Positions 1 to 9,500 of a DNA stretch of 64,000 bases are shown piece after piece. Source of the stretch: Candidatus Gastranaerophilales bacterium (GTDB lineage Bacteria > Cyanobacteriota > Vampirovibrionia > Gastranaerophilales > Gastranaerophilaceae); the NCBI GenBank assembly GCA_944325885.1, contig CALVBT010000001.1, positions 280,037 through 344,036 of the forward strand, given 5' to 3'. Numbering within the stretch: position 1 is the stretch's first letter; each line of letters opens with the position of its first letter. Below the pieces are notes generated by a model. The model saw only the letters and a list, made by a program, of their open reading frames with translations, did not search any database and was not told where the DNA came from. The position numbers were made by a program, and so were the translations under genes.

Positions 1-31
1 AAATGTGTCACGGCCGAAAAGGAGAGTTAAG

Positions 32-952
32 ATGACCACAGAATATGTTTATTTAAACGGTGAATTTGTAGATGCAAAAACAGCCTCAATCCCTGTCAGA
101 AACCATGCATTTTTGTACGGCACTTCTGTATTTGAAGGCATCAGAGCATATTACAACAAAGAAGAAGATCAGCTTTATGCTTTTAGAATGAAAGAACATT
201 TTGAAAGATTGATTCACAGCTGCAAAATTATGCATATGGATCCAAAATTTACTGTTGAAGAATATTGTGGTCTTACAAAAGAACTGTTAAAAAAGAACGG
301 ATACAGAACAGATGCTTACATAAGACCTCAGGTTTATAAAAACGCATTGAAAATCGGCCCCGGGTTGATTGACAATCCTGATGCTGTTTTGATTTTTTCT
401 TTTGCAATGGGTGAATATATTGATTTGTCTAAAGGTTTGAGCGTTTGTGTTTCCAACTGGAGAAGAAATGATGACAATGCGATTCCGCCGCGTGCAAAAG
501 TTTCAGGTTCTTATGCAAATACTGCATTGATTATTACGGATGCCAGACTGGCAGGTTTTGATGATGCAATTGTTCTTGATCAGGCAGGCAAAGTTACTGA
601 AGGCTCTGCAATGAATTTGTTTATTGTTGAAGGGGATACTCTTGTTACTACACAGACTACGGATAATATTCTTGTAGGCGTAACAAGAAATACTATCCTT
701 GAACTGGGCAAGAATGTACTTGGCTTGAAGGTTTGTGAAAGAGAAATTTCAAGAACAGAACTTTATGTTGCTGATGAGGCCTTCTATTGCGGTACAGGCG
801 CACAGGTTAGCCCGATTACTTCAATAGATAACAGACCTGTGGGAACAGGTGTTGTCGGAGAACACACAAAAGAACTCCAAAAATTGTACTTTGATGTTGT
901 CAAAGGCAAAGTAGAAAAATACAAAAAATGGTGTACACCAATATACGACTAA
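32..952 (+). CDS. ilvE: Branched-chain amino acid aminotransferase
   Basis: PLP-dependent class IV aminotransferase that interconverts Leu/Ile/Val and their 2-oxo acids in the cytoplasm. The 306-residue product has the usual family length. An N-terminal FLYGTSVFEGIRAY block, a central PPRAKVSGSYAN stretch and a C-terminal EAFYCGTGAQVSPI block match the fold IV family; the Lys of RAKVSG is the expected PLP Schiff-base residue. An in-frame GTG exists at 5, but the ATG at 32 follows a strong AGGAG Shine-Dalgarno 7 nt upstream, so I start there. mlaE follows after 20 bp, probably co-transcribed though functionally unrelated. Confidence 0.95.
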   Translation: MTTEYVYLNGEFVDAKTASIPVRNHAFLYGTSVFEGIRAYYNKEEDQLYAFRMKEHFERLIHSCKIMHMDPKFTVEEYCGLTKELLKKNGYRTDAYIRPQVYKNALKIGPGLIDNPDAVLIFSFAMGEYIDLSKGLSVCVSNWRRNDDNAIPPRAKVSGSYANTALIITDARLAGFDDAIVLDQAGKVTEGSAMNLFIVEGDTLVTTQTTDNILVGVTRNTILELGKNVLGLKVCEREISRTELYVADEAFYCGTGAQVSPITSIDNRPVGTGVVGEHTKELQKLYFDVVKGKVEKYKKWCTPIYD

Positions 953-972
953 CCAGTATACAATAAATAATT

Positions 973-1716
973 ATGATTAAATTTCTCGGACAGTGTGTCC
1001 AAAATTTTGCAAGAACAATAAAATATATCTTTGACGGGCGTACAAAATTCTGCTCTGTTATTACTCAGGCTGCAATGATTAGCTATGATTCATTGTCTAT
1101 TTCTCTGACCATAGTTTTTATTGCTGCTGCGGTAATCTCTCTGCAGGTGTCAAAACAGTTTTTGATGAGCGGAGCAGAAAGCTATGTCGGAGGATTTATT
1201 GCAGTGGCTCTTGTCAGAGAAATTGCACCCGGTTTTGCGGCTCTTGCAATAGGGGCAAGAGCCGGAACTGCAATCTGTGCGGAAGTTGCTAATATGCAGG
1301 TTACAGAGCAGGTCGATGCAATAAAAACACTGGGCGTTGATCCGGTCGGATATTATTTTGCACCAAGATTGATAGCTTCTGCTCTTACTGTGCCTATGGT
1401 TGTTATCCTTGCCGAGTTTATCGGGATAGTCGGCGGTATGATGGTTGCTTATTTTGCGATAGGTCTTCATCCTAACAGATTTATGAATACTGTTTGGCTT
1501 TTACTTGAGGCAAAGGATATTTATATCAGTATTTTTAAGGCTTTTGTGTTCGGTGTATTGATTACTCTTGTGTGTGCTACTCAAGGGTACAAAACACACG
1601 GCGGAGCAAAAGATGTCGGCCTTTCGACCACTAAATCGGCAATTTTGTCTACTTTTTACCTTTTGGTTGCGGATTTTATTATTAATATTATTTTTTATGT
1701 GCATGTTGGAATATAG
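973..1716 (+). CDS. mlaE: MlaE/YrbE-family ABC transporter permease
   Basis: Integral inner-membrane permease of the MlaE/TGD1 family, which moves phospholipids or related lipids between inner and outer membranes with an MlaF-type ATPase and an MCE-domain protein. The 247 residues include several hydrophobic segments and the family core EIAPGFAALAIGARAGTAI followed by EVANMQVTEQVDAI. The length is typical. No mlaF or mlaD gene lies alongside, so the partners must be encoded elsewhere. There is no clear Shine-Dalgarno before the ATG. It supports a diderm envelope. Confidence 0.9.
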   Translation: MIKFLGQCVQNFARTIKYIFDGRTKFCSVITQAAMISYDSLSISLTIVFIAAAVISLQVSKQFLMSGAESYVGGFIAVALVREIAPGFAALAIGARAGTAICAEVANMQVTEQVDAIKTLGVDPVGYYFAPRLIASALTVPMVVILAEFIGIVGGMMVAYFAIGLHPNRFMNTVWLLLEAKDIYISIFKAFVFGVLITLVCATQGYKTHGGAKDVGLSTTKSAILSTFYLLVADFIINIIFYVHVGI

Positions 1717-1921
1717 TTTTTGCATTAATCCATAATAATGAGAGTGTCCATATGTATAACAATGATTGTCGTTGTCCTGCAAAGATACTGAAGCCTTATA
1801 AAAAAATTAAATAAAAGTTAATTTTTCCTGATTTTTAGAAAAACCTCATTAAAATGAAAATATAAATTTGTAGTGTCCTAATTTTAAATTTAAAACTAAA
1901 CAGAAATGAGGTATATAAAAT

Positions 1922-4528
1922 ATGATTGATTTTAATAAACTTACCAATCAGGCTCAGGAAACAATGTTTTGCGCACAGCAGCTGATGGCGAAGTTTCAAA
2001 ATACTCAGCTTGAGCCTTCTCATATTATGATGGCAATGCTTGAAGCAAAGGAAGGAATTTCAAAGGATTATATGACGGCATTGAAGCTTGATAGGCCGCA
2101 GTTTGTCGATGCTGTTATGTCCGAGCTGAACAATCTGCCGAGAGTAGAGCAGCCTGTTAGTACACAGCAGTTGTACCTGTCACAGGAAACAATAAATTTG
2201 CTTGATATGGCACAATCGCAGGCCGAAGCTTTGAAAGATACATATATAAGTATAGAACATATATTGCTTGCAATGACTGAATTGCAAGGCTCTAAAATAA
2301 AATCTCTTCTTGAGAATTTCGGCGTTACAAGAAACAAAATTCTAAACGAAATGAAAAAAATAAGAGGGCAAAATAAAGTGGATTCAAAAGATTCTGAAGA
2401 AAAATTTAAAGCACTTGAAAAATACTCACAAAACCTTACAGACCTCGCAAAAAGAGGAAAACTCGACCCTGTTATCGGCCGTGATGAAGAGGTTAGACGT
2501 GTAATTCAGGTATTGAACAGACGTACAAAAAACAATCCTGTTTTGATAGGTGAACCGGGTGTCGGCAAAACAGCTATTGTAGAAGGCCTTGCCCAGAGGA
2601 TTGTAAGAGGAGATGTTCCTGAAAGCCTTAAAAATACACAGCTTATTGCTCTTGATTTGGGCGCACTCGTTGCGGGTGCAAAATTCCGTGGAGAATTTGA
2701 AGAAAGATTAAAAGCTGTTTTAAAAGAAGTAGAAGCATCAGACGGCGAGATTGTACTGTTTATTGATGAACTTCATACCGTAGTCGGTGCAGGTGCTACA
2801 GAAGGCTCTATGGATGCCGGCAACCTCTTAAAACCAATGCTTGCACGTGGCGTTTTAAGGACAGTCGGAGCTACAACAATCAATGAATATCGTAAATATA
2901 TAGAAAAAGATGCTGCTCTGGAAAGAAGATTCCAGCCCGTAATGGTAGAAGAGCCGTCTGTTGAAGATACAATAAGTATCTTAAGAGGGCTGAAAGAACG
3001 TTATGAGGTGCATCACGGAATAAGAATCAAAGATTCTGCTCTTGTTGCTGCGGCAAAACTTTCTGACAGATACATTACGGACAGATTTTTGCCTGATAAA
3101 GCAATAGACCTGATAGACGAAGCTGCTTCTGCTTTGAGAATAGATATTGATTCTATGCCAGAGGAGATAGATTCTCTGGTTCGTCAAAAAATGCAGCTGG
3201 AAATTGAAAGAAAAGCTTTGCAAAAAGAGGACCAGACAGAAGATAACGTTAAGAAAATTGACGGTTTGAATAAAACAATAAACGAACTTGATGAAAAACT
3301 CACAAAACTGAAAACACAGTGGGAACTCGAAAAAAGCAATATTATGGACGAGGCTCAAATCAAAGAAGAAATCGAAAAAACAAAAGCCCAGATAGATATT
3401 GCAGAGCGTGATGCGGACTTGGAACGTGCAGCCGAACTCAAGTACGGAAAAATGATAGAACTGCAGAAAAAACTGGAAGAAGTTCAAAAAAATGTAAAAG
3501 AAAAACCGAAAAATCAGCTTTTAAAAGAAGAAGTTGATGAAGACGATATTGCAGAAGTCGTAAGCAAATGGACAGGCATAGAGGTATCCAGACTTGTCGA
3601 AAGCGAAAAAGAAAAACTTTTGCGAATGGAAGACTTTTTGCATAAACGTGTAATAGGTCAGGACGAGGCAGTGGTTGTCGTTTCTGATGCTGTAAGACGT
3701 GCGCGTTCTGGTTTGAAAGACCCAAAACGTCCGATTGGTTCGTTTATCTTCTTAGGACCAACAGGCGTAGGTAAAACAGAACTCGCAAAATCGCTCGCCG
3801 AGTTTATGTTCAATGATGAAGATGCTCTTATCAGAATAGATATGTCCGAATATATGGAAAAACATTCTGTAGCCAGACTCGTAGGTGCGCCTCCGGGTTA
3901 TGTCGGATATGATGAAGGCGGTCAGCTAACAGAAGCTGTAAGAAGAAAACCTTATTCTGTTGTGCTTTTTGATGAAATAGAAAAAGCACATCCGGATGTT
4001 TTCAATATAATGTTACAGATTCTGGATGACGGTCGTTTGACTGATTCAAAAGGCAGAACTGTAGATTTTAAAAATACAGTTATTATTATGACAAGTAACA
4101 TCGGCAGCTCCATTATTCTGGAAAATACTCTGAATTCTATGTTGTCGGAAAAAGATTTTGACCAGACAAAAGAGCAGGTTATGGACTTGATGAAAGAGCA
4201 GTTTAAACCTGAATTTTTAAACAGAATCGACGAAATTGTGTTCTTTAGAGCATTGACATTGCAGCAGTTAAAGGCAATAGTCGACATCTATTTTGCTGGT
4301 TTGACAAAACTCTTTGAAGACAGAGATATCAAACTGCAAATTACAGATGATGCAAAAGAGCTGTTAGCTACTCAGGGCTTCAATCCTGTTTACGGCGCAA
4401 GACCTCTCAAAAGAACAATCCGTCAGCTTGTAGAAAACCCTCTTGCAAAGAAAATTCTTGCAGGTGATTTTAAAGAAGGCGATACCATTACAGTCGATGC
4501 CGATGGGGATGAAATAACGTTCAAGTAA
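1922..4528 (+). CDS. clpB: ClpB disaggregase (AAA+ chaperone)
   Basis: Hexameric AAA+ unfoldase that with DnaK/DnaJ/GrpE extracts polypeptides from heat-induced aggregates. The 868 residues show the full ClpB order: Clp N-domain (about 1-150), NBD1 with Walker A GEPGVGKT near residue 210, the long coiled-coil middle domain (about 400-540) that separates ClpB from ClpA/ClpC, NBD2 with Walker A GPTGVGKT near residue 612, and the D2 small domain. A TGAGGT Shine-Dalgarno lies about 10 nt before the ATG. I found no CIRCE or other classical heat-shock operator in the 205-bp upstream gap. A clear terminator follows. Confidence 0.97.
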   Translation: MIDFNKLTNQAQETMFCAQQLMAKFQNTQLEPSHIMMAMLEAKEGISKDYMTALKLDRPQFVDAVMSELNNLPRVEQPVSTQQLYLSQETINLLDMAQSQAEALKDTYISIEHILLAMTELQGSKIKSLLENFGVTRNKILNEMKKIRGQNKVDSKDSEEKFKALEKYSQNLTDLAKRGKLDPVIGRDEEVRRVIQVLNRRTKNNPVLIGEPGVGKTAIVEGLAQRIVRGDVPESLKNTQLIALDLGALVAGAKFRGEFEERLKAVLKEVEASDGEIVLFIDELHTVVGAGATEGSMDAGNLLKPMLARGVLRTVGATTINEYRKYIEKDAALERRFQPVMVEEPSVEDTISILRGLKERYEVHHGIRIKDSALVAAAKLSDRYITDRFLPDKAIDLIDEAASALRIDIDSMPEEIDSLVRQKMQLEIERKALQKEDQTEDNVKKIDGLNKTINELDEKLTKLKTQWELEKSNIMDEAQIKEEIEKTKAQIDIAERDADLERAAELKYGKMIELQKKLEEVQKNVKEKPKNQLLKEEVDEDDIAEVVSKWTGIEVSRLVESEKEKLLRMEDFLHKRVIGQDEAVVVVSDAVRRARSGLKDPKRPIGSFIFLGPTGVGKTELAKSLAEFMFNDEDALIRIDMSEYMEKHSVARLVGAPPGYVGYDEGGQLTEAVRRKPYSVVLFDEIEKAHPDVFNIMLQILDDGRLTDSKGRTVDFKNTVIIMTSNIGSSIILENTLNSMLSEKDFDQTKEQVMDLMKEQFKPEFLNRIDEIVFFRALTLQQLKAIVDIYFAGLTKLFEDRDIKLQITDDAKELLATQGFNPVYGARPLKRTIRQLVENPLAKKILAGDFKEGDTITVDADGDEITFK

Positions 4529-4545
4529 TTTCTGAACCTGAAAAT

Positions 4546-4580
4546 AAAAAAGGCTTGATTTAAAAAATCAGGCCTTTTTT
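4546..4580 (+). terminator. Rho-independent terminator of clpB
   Basis: An A-rich left arm with AGGCTTGATT pairs with AATCAGGCCTTTTTT across a TAAAA loop, with one G-U pair, and ends in a T run. It lies 18 bp after the clpB stop. Confidence 0.88.
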
Positions 4581-4682
4581 GTTACTAATTGTAACGATGT
4601 CAAAATAATAATCGATATTTGCGCAAAATTTATTTTTCACGCTCTTTGTATTTGTATTGAATAAACAGAAAAGGTGGGTAAA

Positions 4683-5174
4683 ATGACTATCAACGCAATC
4701 TCTTCTCAAAATTTATCAGAAGTTTCTTTTGGTAAAAAACATGATGTAGAAAAAGCAGAAAAAAAACATCACAAACATTCTAAAGAAACTACAGCAAAAA
4801 TTTTAACAGCATTAGCAGGTCTGGCAGTGCTGGGCGCAGGTTCTGTACTCGTTTACAAAAACGGAAGCAAAATTAAAAAAGCTGCCGGCAAAATCAAAGA
4901 CGACGTAATGACAAAAATCAAACAACACAAACCTGCTAAAACAGAAAAACCTTTTTCTGCACGTCAATTGATAGCAGAGCAAAGACTTGCTGATATAAGA
5001 AAAATGGATAGCGAAATTGCTCAAAGCGAAGCAAGAGTCGCTCCAAAATTCCATCAAATGAAACAAAAAACATATGAAGATATGTTCAAAGATCTTCCTG
5101 ATACAGGAAACCTTTTTGAAAAAGATTTGCCTGTAATGAAAAGATCTGAATTTATGGAACGTTATAGCGCATAG
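4683..5174 (+). CDS. Small basic protein with N-terminal SFGK motif and one membrane segment
   Basis: Unrecognised 163-residue protein. The N-terminus is Ser/Asn-rich and carries VSFGKK near residue 15, a motif seen in several unrelated proteins of this window. A Lys/His-rich stretch follows, then one hydrophobic segment (ILTALAGLAVLGAGSVLVY) and a basic, helical C-terminal half. A GTG lies in frame at 4674, but the ATG at 4683 is preceded by AAAGGTGG at good spacing. The stop lies only 5 bp from the convergent serB stop. Probably membrane associated; function unknown. Confidence 0.75.
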   Translation: MTINAISSQNLSEVSFGKKHDVEKAEKKHHKHSKETTAKILTALAGLAVLGAGSVLVYKNGSKIKKAAGKIKDDVMTKIKQHKPAKTEKPFSARQLIAEQRLADIRKMDSEIAQSEARVAPKFHQMKQKTYEDMFKDLPDTGNLFEKDLPVMKRSEFMERYSA

Positions 5175-5179
5175 TAGTC

Positions 5180-5812
5180 TTATTTATCTAAGTTAATAAT
5201 AATTTGGAACAGATCCTTTTTATCAATGACAAGAGTGGCCTCTTTTTTAAGAATCTCCTTCGCACAAAAGGCCGCTCTTGTTTTTGCATATTTGAACATA
5301 CTAAGGTCATTCGCCCCGTCCCCGACTACGAGCGTGTCCTTTGCGCCAATACCGAGAGTAGCCTGCAGCTTTTGGAGCATTTCACCCTTGCTTGTTGAAA
5401 ACATCATCGGCCCGCCGACCAGCCCTGTGAGGATGCCGTCTTTGCTGTGCAAAATGTTTGAAAATTCTGCATCATATCCGAGAATATCCTTTGCATAGGC
5501 GGTTGCATTTTTGAACCCGCCTGAGAAACAAACAACAGTGTAGCCTCGTTTTTTTAGCTCTGTTATTGTTTCTTTTGCGCCGGGCATGTATGGCAGATTG
5601 TGACAAATTTCGTCTACTCTGGATTCCTTCATCCCCTTTAAAAGCGAAACACGATGCGTTAAACTGTCAAAAAAATCCAGTTTACCTTCCATGGCCTGAC
5701 TTGTGATTTTTGCAACTTCTTCTTGTAACCCCAGTTCAGAGGCAATAATTTCGATGGTTTCTCCATCCATTAAAGTCGAATCAAAATCAAAAACAGCGAG
5801 CTTTTTTGTCAC
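5180..5812 (-). CDS. serB: Phosphoserine phosphatase-like HAD hydrolase
   Basis: HAD-superfamily phosphatase of the SerB type, likely converting O-phosphoserine to serine. Motif I is FDFDSTL near the N-terminus (catalytic Asp pair), motif II is CFSGGF, and motif III is VVGDGANDLSMF. The 210 residues match the core SerB catalytic unit without the N-terminal ACT domain of enterobacterial SerB. Dut starts 18 bp upstream on the same strand, so the two probably form one transcript. Substrate choice within the HAD family is inferred from motif similarity. Confidence 0.85.
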   Translation of the reverse strand: MTKKLAVFDFDSTLMDGETIEIIASELGLQEEVAKITSQAMEGKLDFFDSLTHRVSLLKGMKESRVDEICHNLPYMPGAKETITELKKRGYTVVCFSGGFKNATAYAKDILGYDAEFSNILHSKDGILTGLVGGPMMFSTSKGEMLQKLQATLGIGAKDTLVVGDGANDLSMFKYAKTRAAFCAKEILKKEATLVIDKKDLFQIIINLDK

Positions 5813-5830
5813 AGTGACCTGCTTTCATTG

Positions 5831-6277
5831 TTAATTTTTCCCTGTTGACCCAAAACCGCCCTCACCACGGTTTGTTTCGGAAAGTTCGGATACAACTTCA
5901 ATATTTGCACGGGTCACAGGCGCAATAATCATTTGTGCAATCCTATCCCCGTTGTGGATGGTAAATTCTTCTGTAGACAGGTTTATCACAGGGACACACA
6001 GCTCTCCTCTGTAGTCCTCGTCAATGGTGCCTACGCAGTTTACGAGCGTAATACCGTGTTTTATTGACATTCCTGAGCGTGGGCGCACCTGAGCCTCGTA
6101 TCCGTGAGGGATTTCCATCTTCAAACCTGTGGGTATGAGTCTTCGCTCGAGTGATTTTAGAGTTATGGGTTCATCTAAAAATGCGCACAAATCCATTCCC
6201 GCTGCTCCCTCTGTTTGGTATGAGGGGAGGTTTACATTTTCGTGCAGCTTTTTGAATTTTAAATTTATTTTTTCCAT
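5831..6277 (-). CDS. dut: dUTP diphosphatase
   Basis: Trimeric dUTPase that hydrolyses dUTP to dUMP and PPi, limiting uracil in DNA and supplying thymidylate synthesis. All five motifs are present in 148 residues: AAGMDLCA (I), RPRSGMS (II), GTIDEDYRGE (III), GDRIAQMII (IV) and the flexible C-terminal RGEGGFGSTG (V). Length and order are canonical. It is the upstream member of a dut-serB pair. Confidence 0.97.
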   Translation of the reverse strand: MEKINLKFKKLHENVNLPSYQTEGAAGMDLCAFLDEPITLKSLERRLIPTGLKMEIPHGYEAQVRPRSGMSIKHGITLVNCVGTIDEDYRGELCVPVINLSTEEFTIHNGDRIAQMIIAPVTRANIEVVSELSETNRGEGGFGSTGKN

Positions 6278-6379
6278 ATATCCTTGTCCGTTTATCTCTT
6301 TCTTTCTGTGTGAGCTTTATTTTATTGAATAAAAAGATTATAAACTATTCAAAATTACATGTTAAAAATATAAATTTAG

Positions 6380-6464
6380 TTAACAAAACTTAACCAAAAT
6401 GTTTAAAAAAACAGAATTCTGGGAACTATAAAAATATAAGTTACGGAACATGAGGAAAAAAAGA
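6380..6464 (+). promoter_or_regulatory. Duplicated 5' leader of autotransporter A
   Basis: This block is almost identical to 25611-25694 and starts at TTAACAAAACTTAAC. It holds a 7-A run, the palindrome CAGAATTCTG, an AT-rich TATAAAAATATAAG stretch that could serve as a -10 region, and the Shine-Dalgarno TGAGG followed by 7 A (6 A in the other copy) before the ATG at 6465. No convincing -35 box could be fixed. Confidence 0.6.
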
Positions 6465-6563
6465 ATGGTTAGACTAGTCGGAAATATCAGTAAAAATAAT
6501 ATTGCCTTAAAACCCGCTCGTACCAATACTTTTAAGCTTTCGGGGGGGGGTATAAACCGCTAA
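6465..6563 (+). other. Leader reading frame of autotransporter A, ending just after poly-G
   Basis: ATG at 6465 with the TGAGG Shine-Dalgarno opens a frame of 32 codons. It reads MVRLVGNISKNNIALKPA and on to a Gly run, then meets TAA at 6561-6563 because the G tract is 9 long. With 10 G the frame would continue into the signal peptide and passenger of the following gene, giving a protein of about 1386 residues. This is the best-supported start for the autotransporter. Confidence 0.75.
6542..6550. repeat. Poly-G tract, 9 G (contingency locus A)
   Basis: Homopolymer of nine G between CTTTC and TATAAACCG. The matching tract at 25772-25782 has eleven G. Only 10 G (or 7 or 13) joins the leader ATG frame to the passenger frame. 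Length variation of such tracts by polymerase slippage is an established phase-variation mechanism. Confidence 0.9.
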
Positions 6564-6586
6564 AAACAAAGCATTTCGCCGGTGCG

Positions 6587-9500
6587 TTGGTGCTTGCCCT
6601 GACTCTTTCCCTTGCTCTTTCTTTTTCATCCGTGCTTCCTGCTTTTTCTCAGGAACCGGCAGACGACCACGCATATACTCTTACAAAAATAGAAGTCCAA
6701 GACCCCTCTAACCTTCCTGCTAATACCATAACAAAATACGAATGGAGCGAAACAGAGAACAAACTCACTCCCGTGTATTATCGAGTGGATTTAAAACAAA
6801 CAGACTACGGCCATACAACAGACTATGACGAAGTAAAAACTTTCACAGTAACCACACCAAACGTCGACAATACAGGCAATGCCTTTGAATATGAAATCAA
6901 CTACTATGTAAACAACGACCGCCTATCCCCTGACAGAATCACAACAAATCAAAACGGTGCTGATATAGATATGGATTTTGTTGGTTTAAAACATGAACCA
7001 TCTTACGGTGCTTCATATGGCGGAGCGATTTATAATTATAATAATTTCACAATCAGCGATATCACAGGTGACTTCATAGGAAACTATGTGCAATCAACCT
7101 ATAGTTCAGTCCGTGGTGGAGCGATTTATAATTATAGAGACAACATAATTGGGAATATTACTGGCAACTTTATCGGAAACTATGCTTCTACAACTGATGA
7201 GTACAATAGCAATTCTGAAGGCGGAGCGATTTATAATTCTGGAGAAATTGGCGATATAACAGGTGACTTTATTGGTAATTATGTATATACATCGAGTAGC
7301 CGTAGATATGTTACTCCTCACGCATACGGTGGTGCTATCTACAATACAGGCACAATCGGCAACGTTACCGGTGATTTTATAGGTAACTATGCAAAAGCAG
7401 ATAACGGTTATGCCTATGGCGGGGCAATTTATAGTCCTGATGAAATTGGCGATATTACAGGTGACTTCATTGGTAACTATGCACATGGAAATCGTGATGC
7501 ATATGGCGGAGCTATCTACCGTACAGGCAATGCAACAGTCAATATTACAGGTGATTTCATAGGTAATTATGCTAAATCAGATGACGGTTATGCCAATGGT
7601 GGTGCTATTTACAGTGCTGGTGAAATTGGCAACATCACAGGTGTCTTTATTAGCAACTATGCGAATGGAGATGATGCCTCTGGCGGGGCAATTTATAACG
7701 AGAAAAGCAGTACAATCGGTTATATAGAAGGCGATTTTATAGGTAATTATACTACAAGTCATGGCGCTAATGCGTTCACCGCAAGCAATGGCGGGGCGAT
7801 TGCAAATTTAGGCGCTATCAACAGCATTACAGGTGATTTTATAGGTAATTATGCTCTTGGATCTTCAAGAGACGCCAATGGTGGAGCTATTTATAATGAC
7901 AACGACAGTACTACGATAGATAATATAAGTGGTGATTTCATAGGTAATTATATTTCTGGCAGTACTGCCTATGGCGGTGCTGTTTATAACGCTGGTAAAA
8001 TCAGCAATATCACAGGCAATTTTATTGGCAACTATGCACAAGGCTCAAGCAATGCCCATGGCGGAGCGATTGCTAATAATGGCACAATCGATAATATCAC
8101 TGGGAACTTTATAGAGAACTACGTAAAAACCTTCTATTATTCTGGTGAAGGCGGTGCTATTATTAATCTTTCTGAAATCAACGATATAACAGGCGATTTC
8201 ACCGGTAATTATGTATCCGCACTAAGTGATGATGAAGATGGTTCAGCCTCAGGCGGTGCGATTCATAACTCAGGCTTAATCAGCAATATAACAGGCAATT
8301 TTACTGGCAACTATGCTAAATCTTTATCGAGTTCAGCCTCAGGTGGAGCGATTACTAATTATGGTACAATTGGAAACATAACAGGTAATTTTATCGGCAA
8401 TTTTGTACAAGCAGAATCAGATTTAGCACAGGGAGGTGCAATTGCTAACTATGGCGCCTCGGGTTCAGGGCCAGTTTCGGAATCATTATTGAATGAATTA
8501 CCACAGGCAAATTTATCTCTTACAAATTCATCTTTCTTTAATAATTATGCAAAATCACAAACAGGCACAGCCAATGGCGGTGCAATTTATACAAATGATA
8601 ATTTGAATATTACTGCAAAAGACGGCGGCTATTCCGTATTCTCCGGCAACTATACAGAATCTAATGGCATAAAAACGCCTAATGCCATATACGTTGAATC
8701 CTCTGTTTACGGCAGTGCCTCGCCAGCATCTTTATCTGCAAAAAATGATATTCCTGATTTCATAATAAAAGACAATAAAGTTGTATATAAAACAACAACA
8801 CCTAACTATACATATACGCCAGTATTAACACTTAATGCCACAAATAACGGCACAATCATCTTTGATGATCAAATATCAGGCAGCGCACCAGCTAGTGAAA
8901 CAACATATTCTGCAGACCTTGTTGTGACAGAAGATGCAAAAGAATACTATGGATTTTCTAATATAGATGAACTTATAAATTATACAAAAACTCAGGGCTG
9001 GTATGATGAAGACACTCCTGATGAGGAAATAATTTACGATGCAATTGAAGGTGGTATATTAATTGCATCCAATGAGCAAATAATATCATCAGATATAAAA
9101 GGCAGCTACGATCTAAAACTCACAGGCGACACCACAGGCAAAATCATCCTAAACAACGACATAATCAATGCCAACATATCTCTGGATAACACAAACCTCT
9201 ACCTCGGACGAGAAAACGTCTTCGACCAATCTCAATCCCTATCCCTTAACTCAGGCAACCTCTACCTCAACAATAACTCAATCGGAACAATGCATATACC
9301 CACCCTCAACCTCAACGGTAATACAAACCTCTCCGTCGACGTCGATTTGGCCAACAAACAAATGGATAGAATCACTGCTGATAACTACAACATCAACAAC
9401 AATGATGCCTTCATCAACGTAAACAATATCAACCTCCTCTCAGATTCCAATCAACAATCCACAAGTATCCTATTCGCCGATGAACAACTCGCTAACAATG

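Noticed and set aside
1717..1921. CIRCE or CtsR-type heat-shock operator before clpB
   Set aside because: Only an AT palindrome (TTTTAAATTTAAAA) is present; no match to a known operator.
2981..3487. 168-codon minus-strand frame inside clpB
   Set aside because: Phe/Cys-rich antisense of the coiled-coil region of a clearly real gene.
7015..8450. Regularly spaced repeats as a CRISPR array
   Set aside because: Units are in frame, of variable length, and code a beta-helix; no cas genes.
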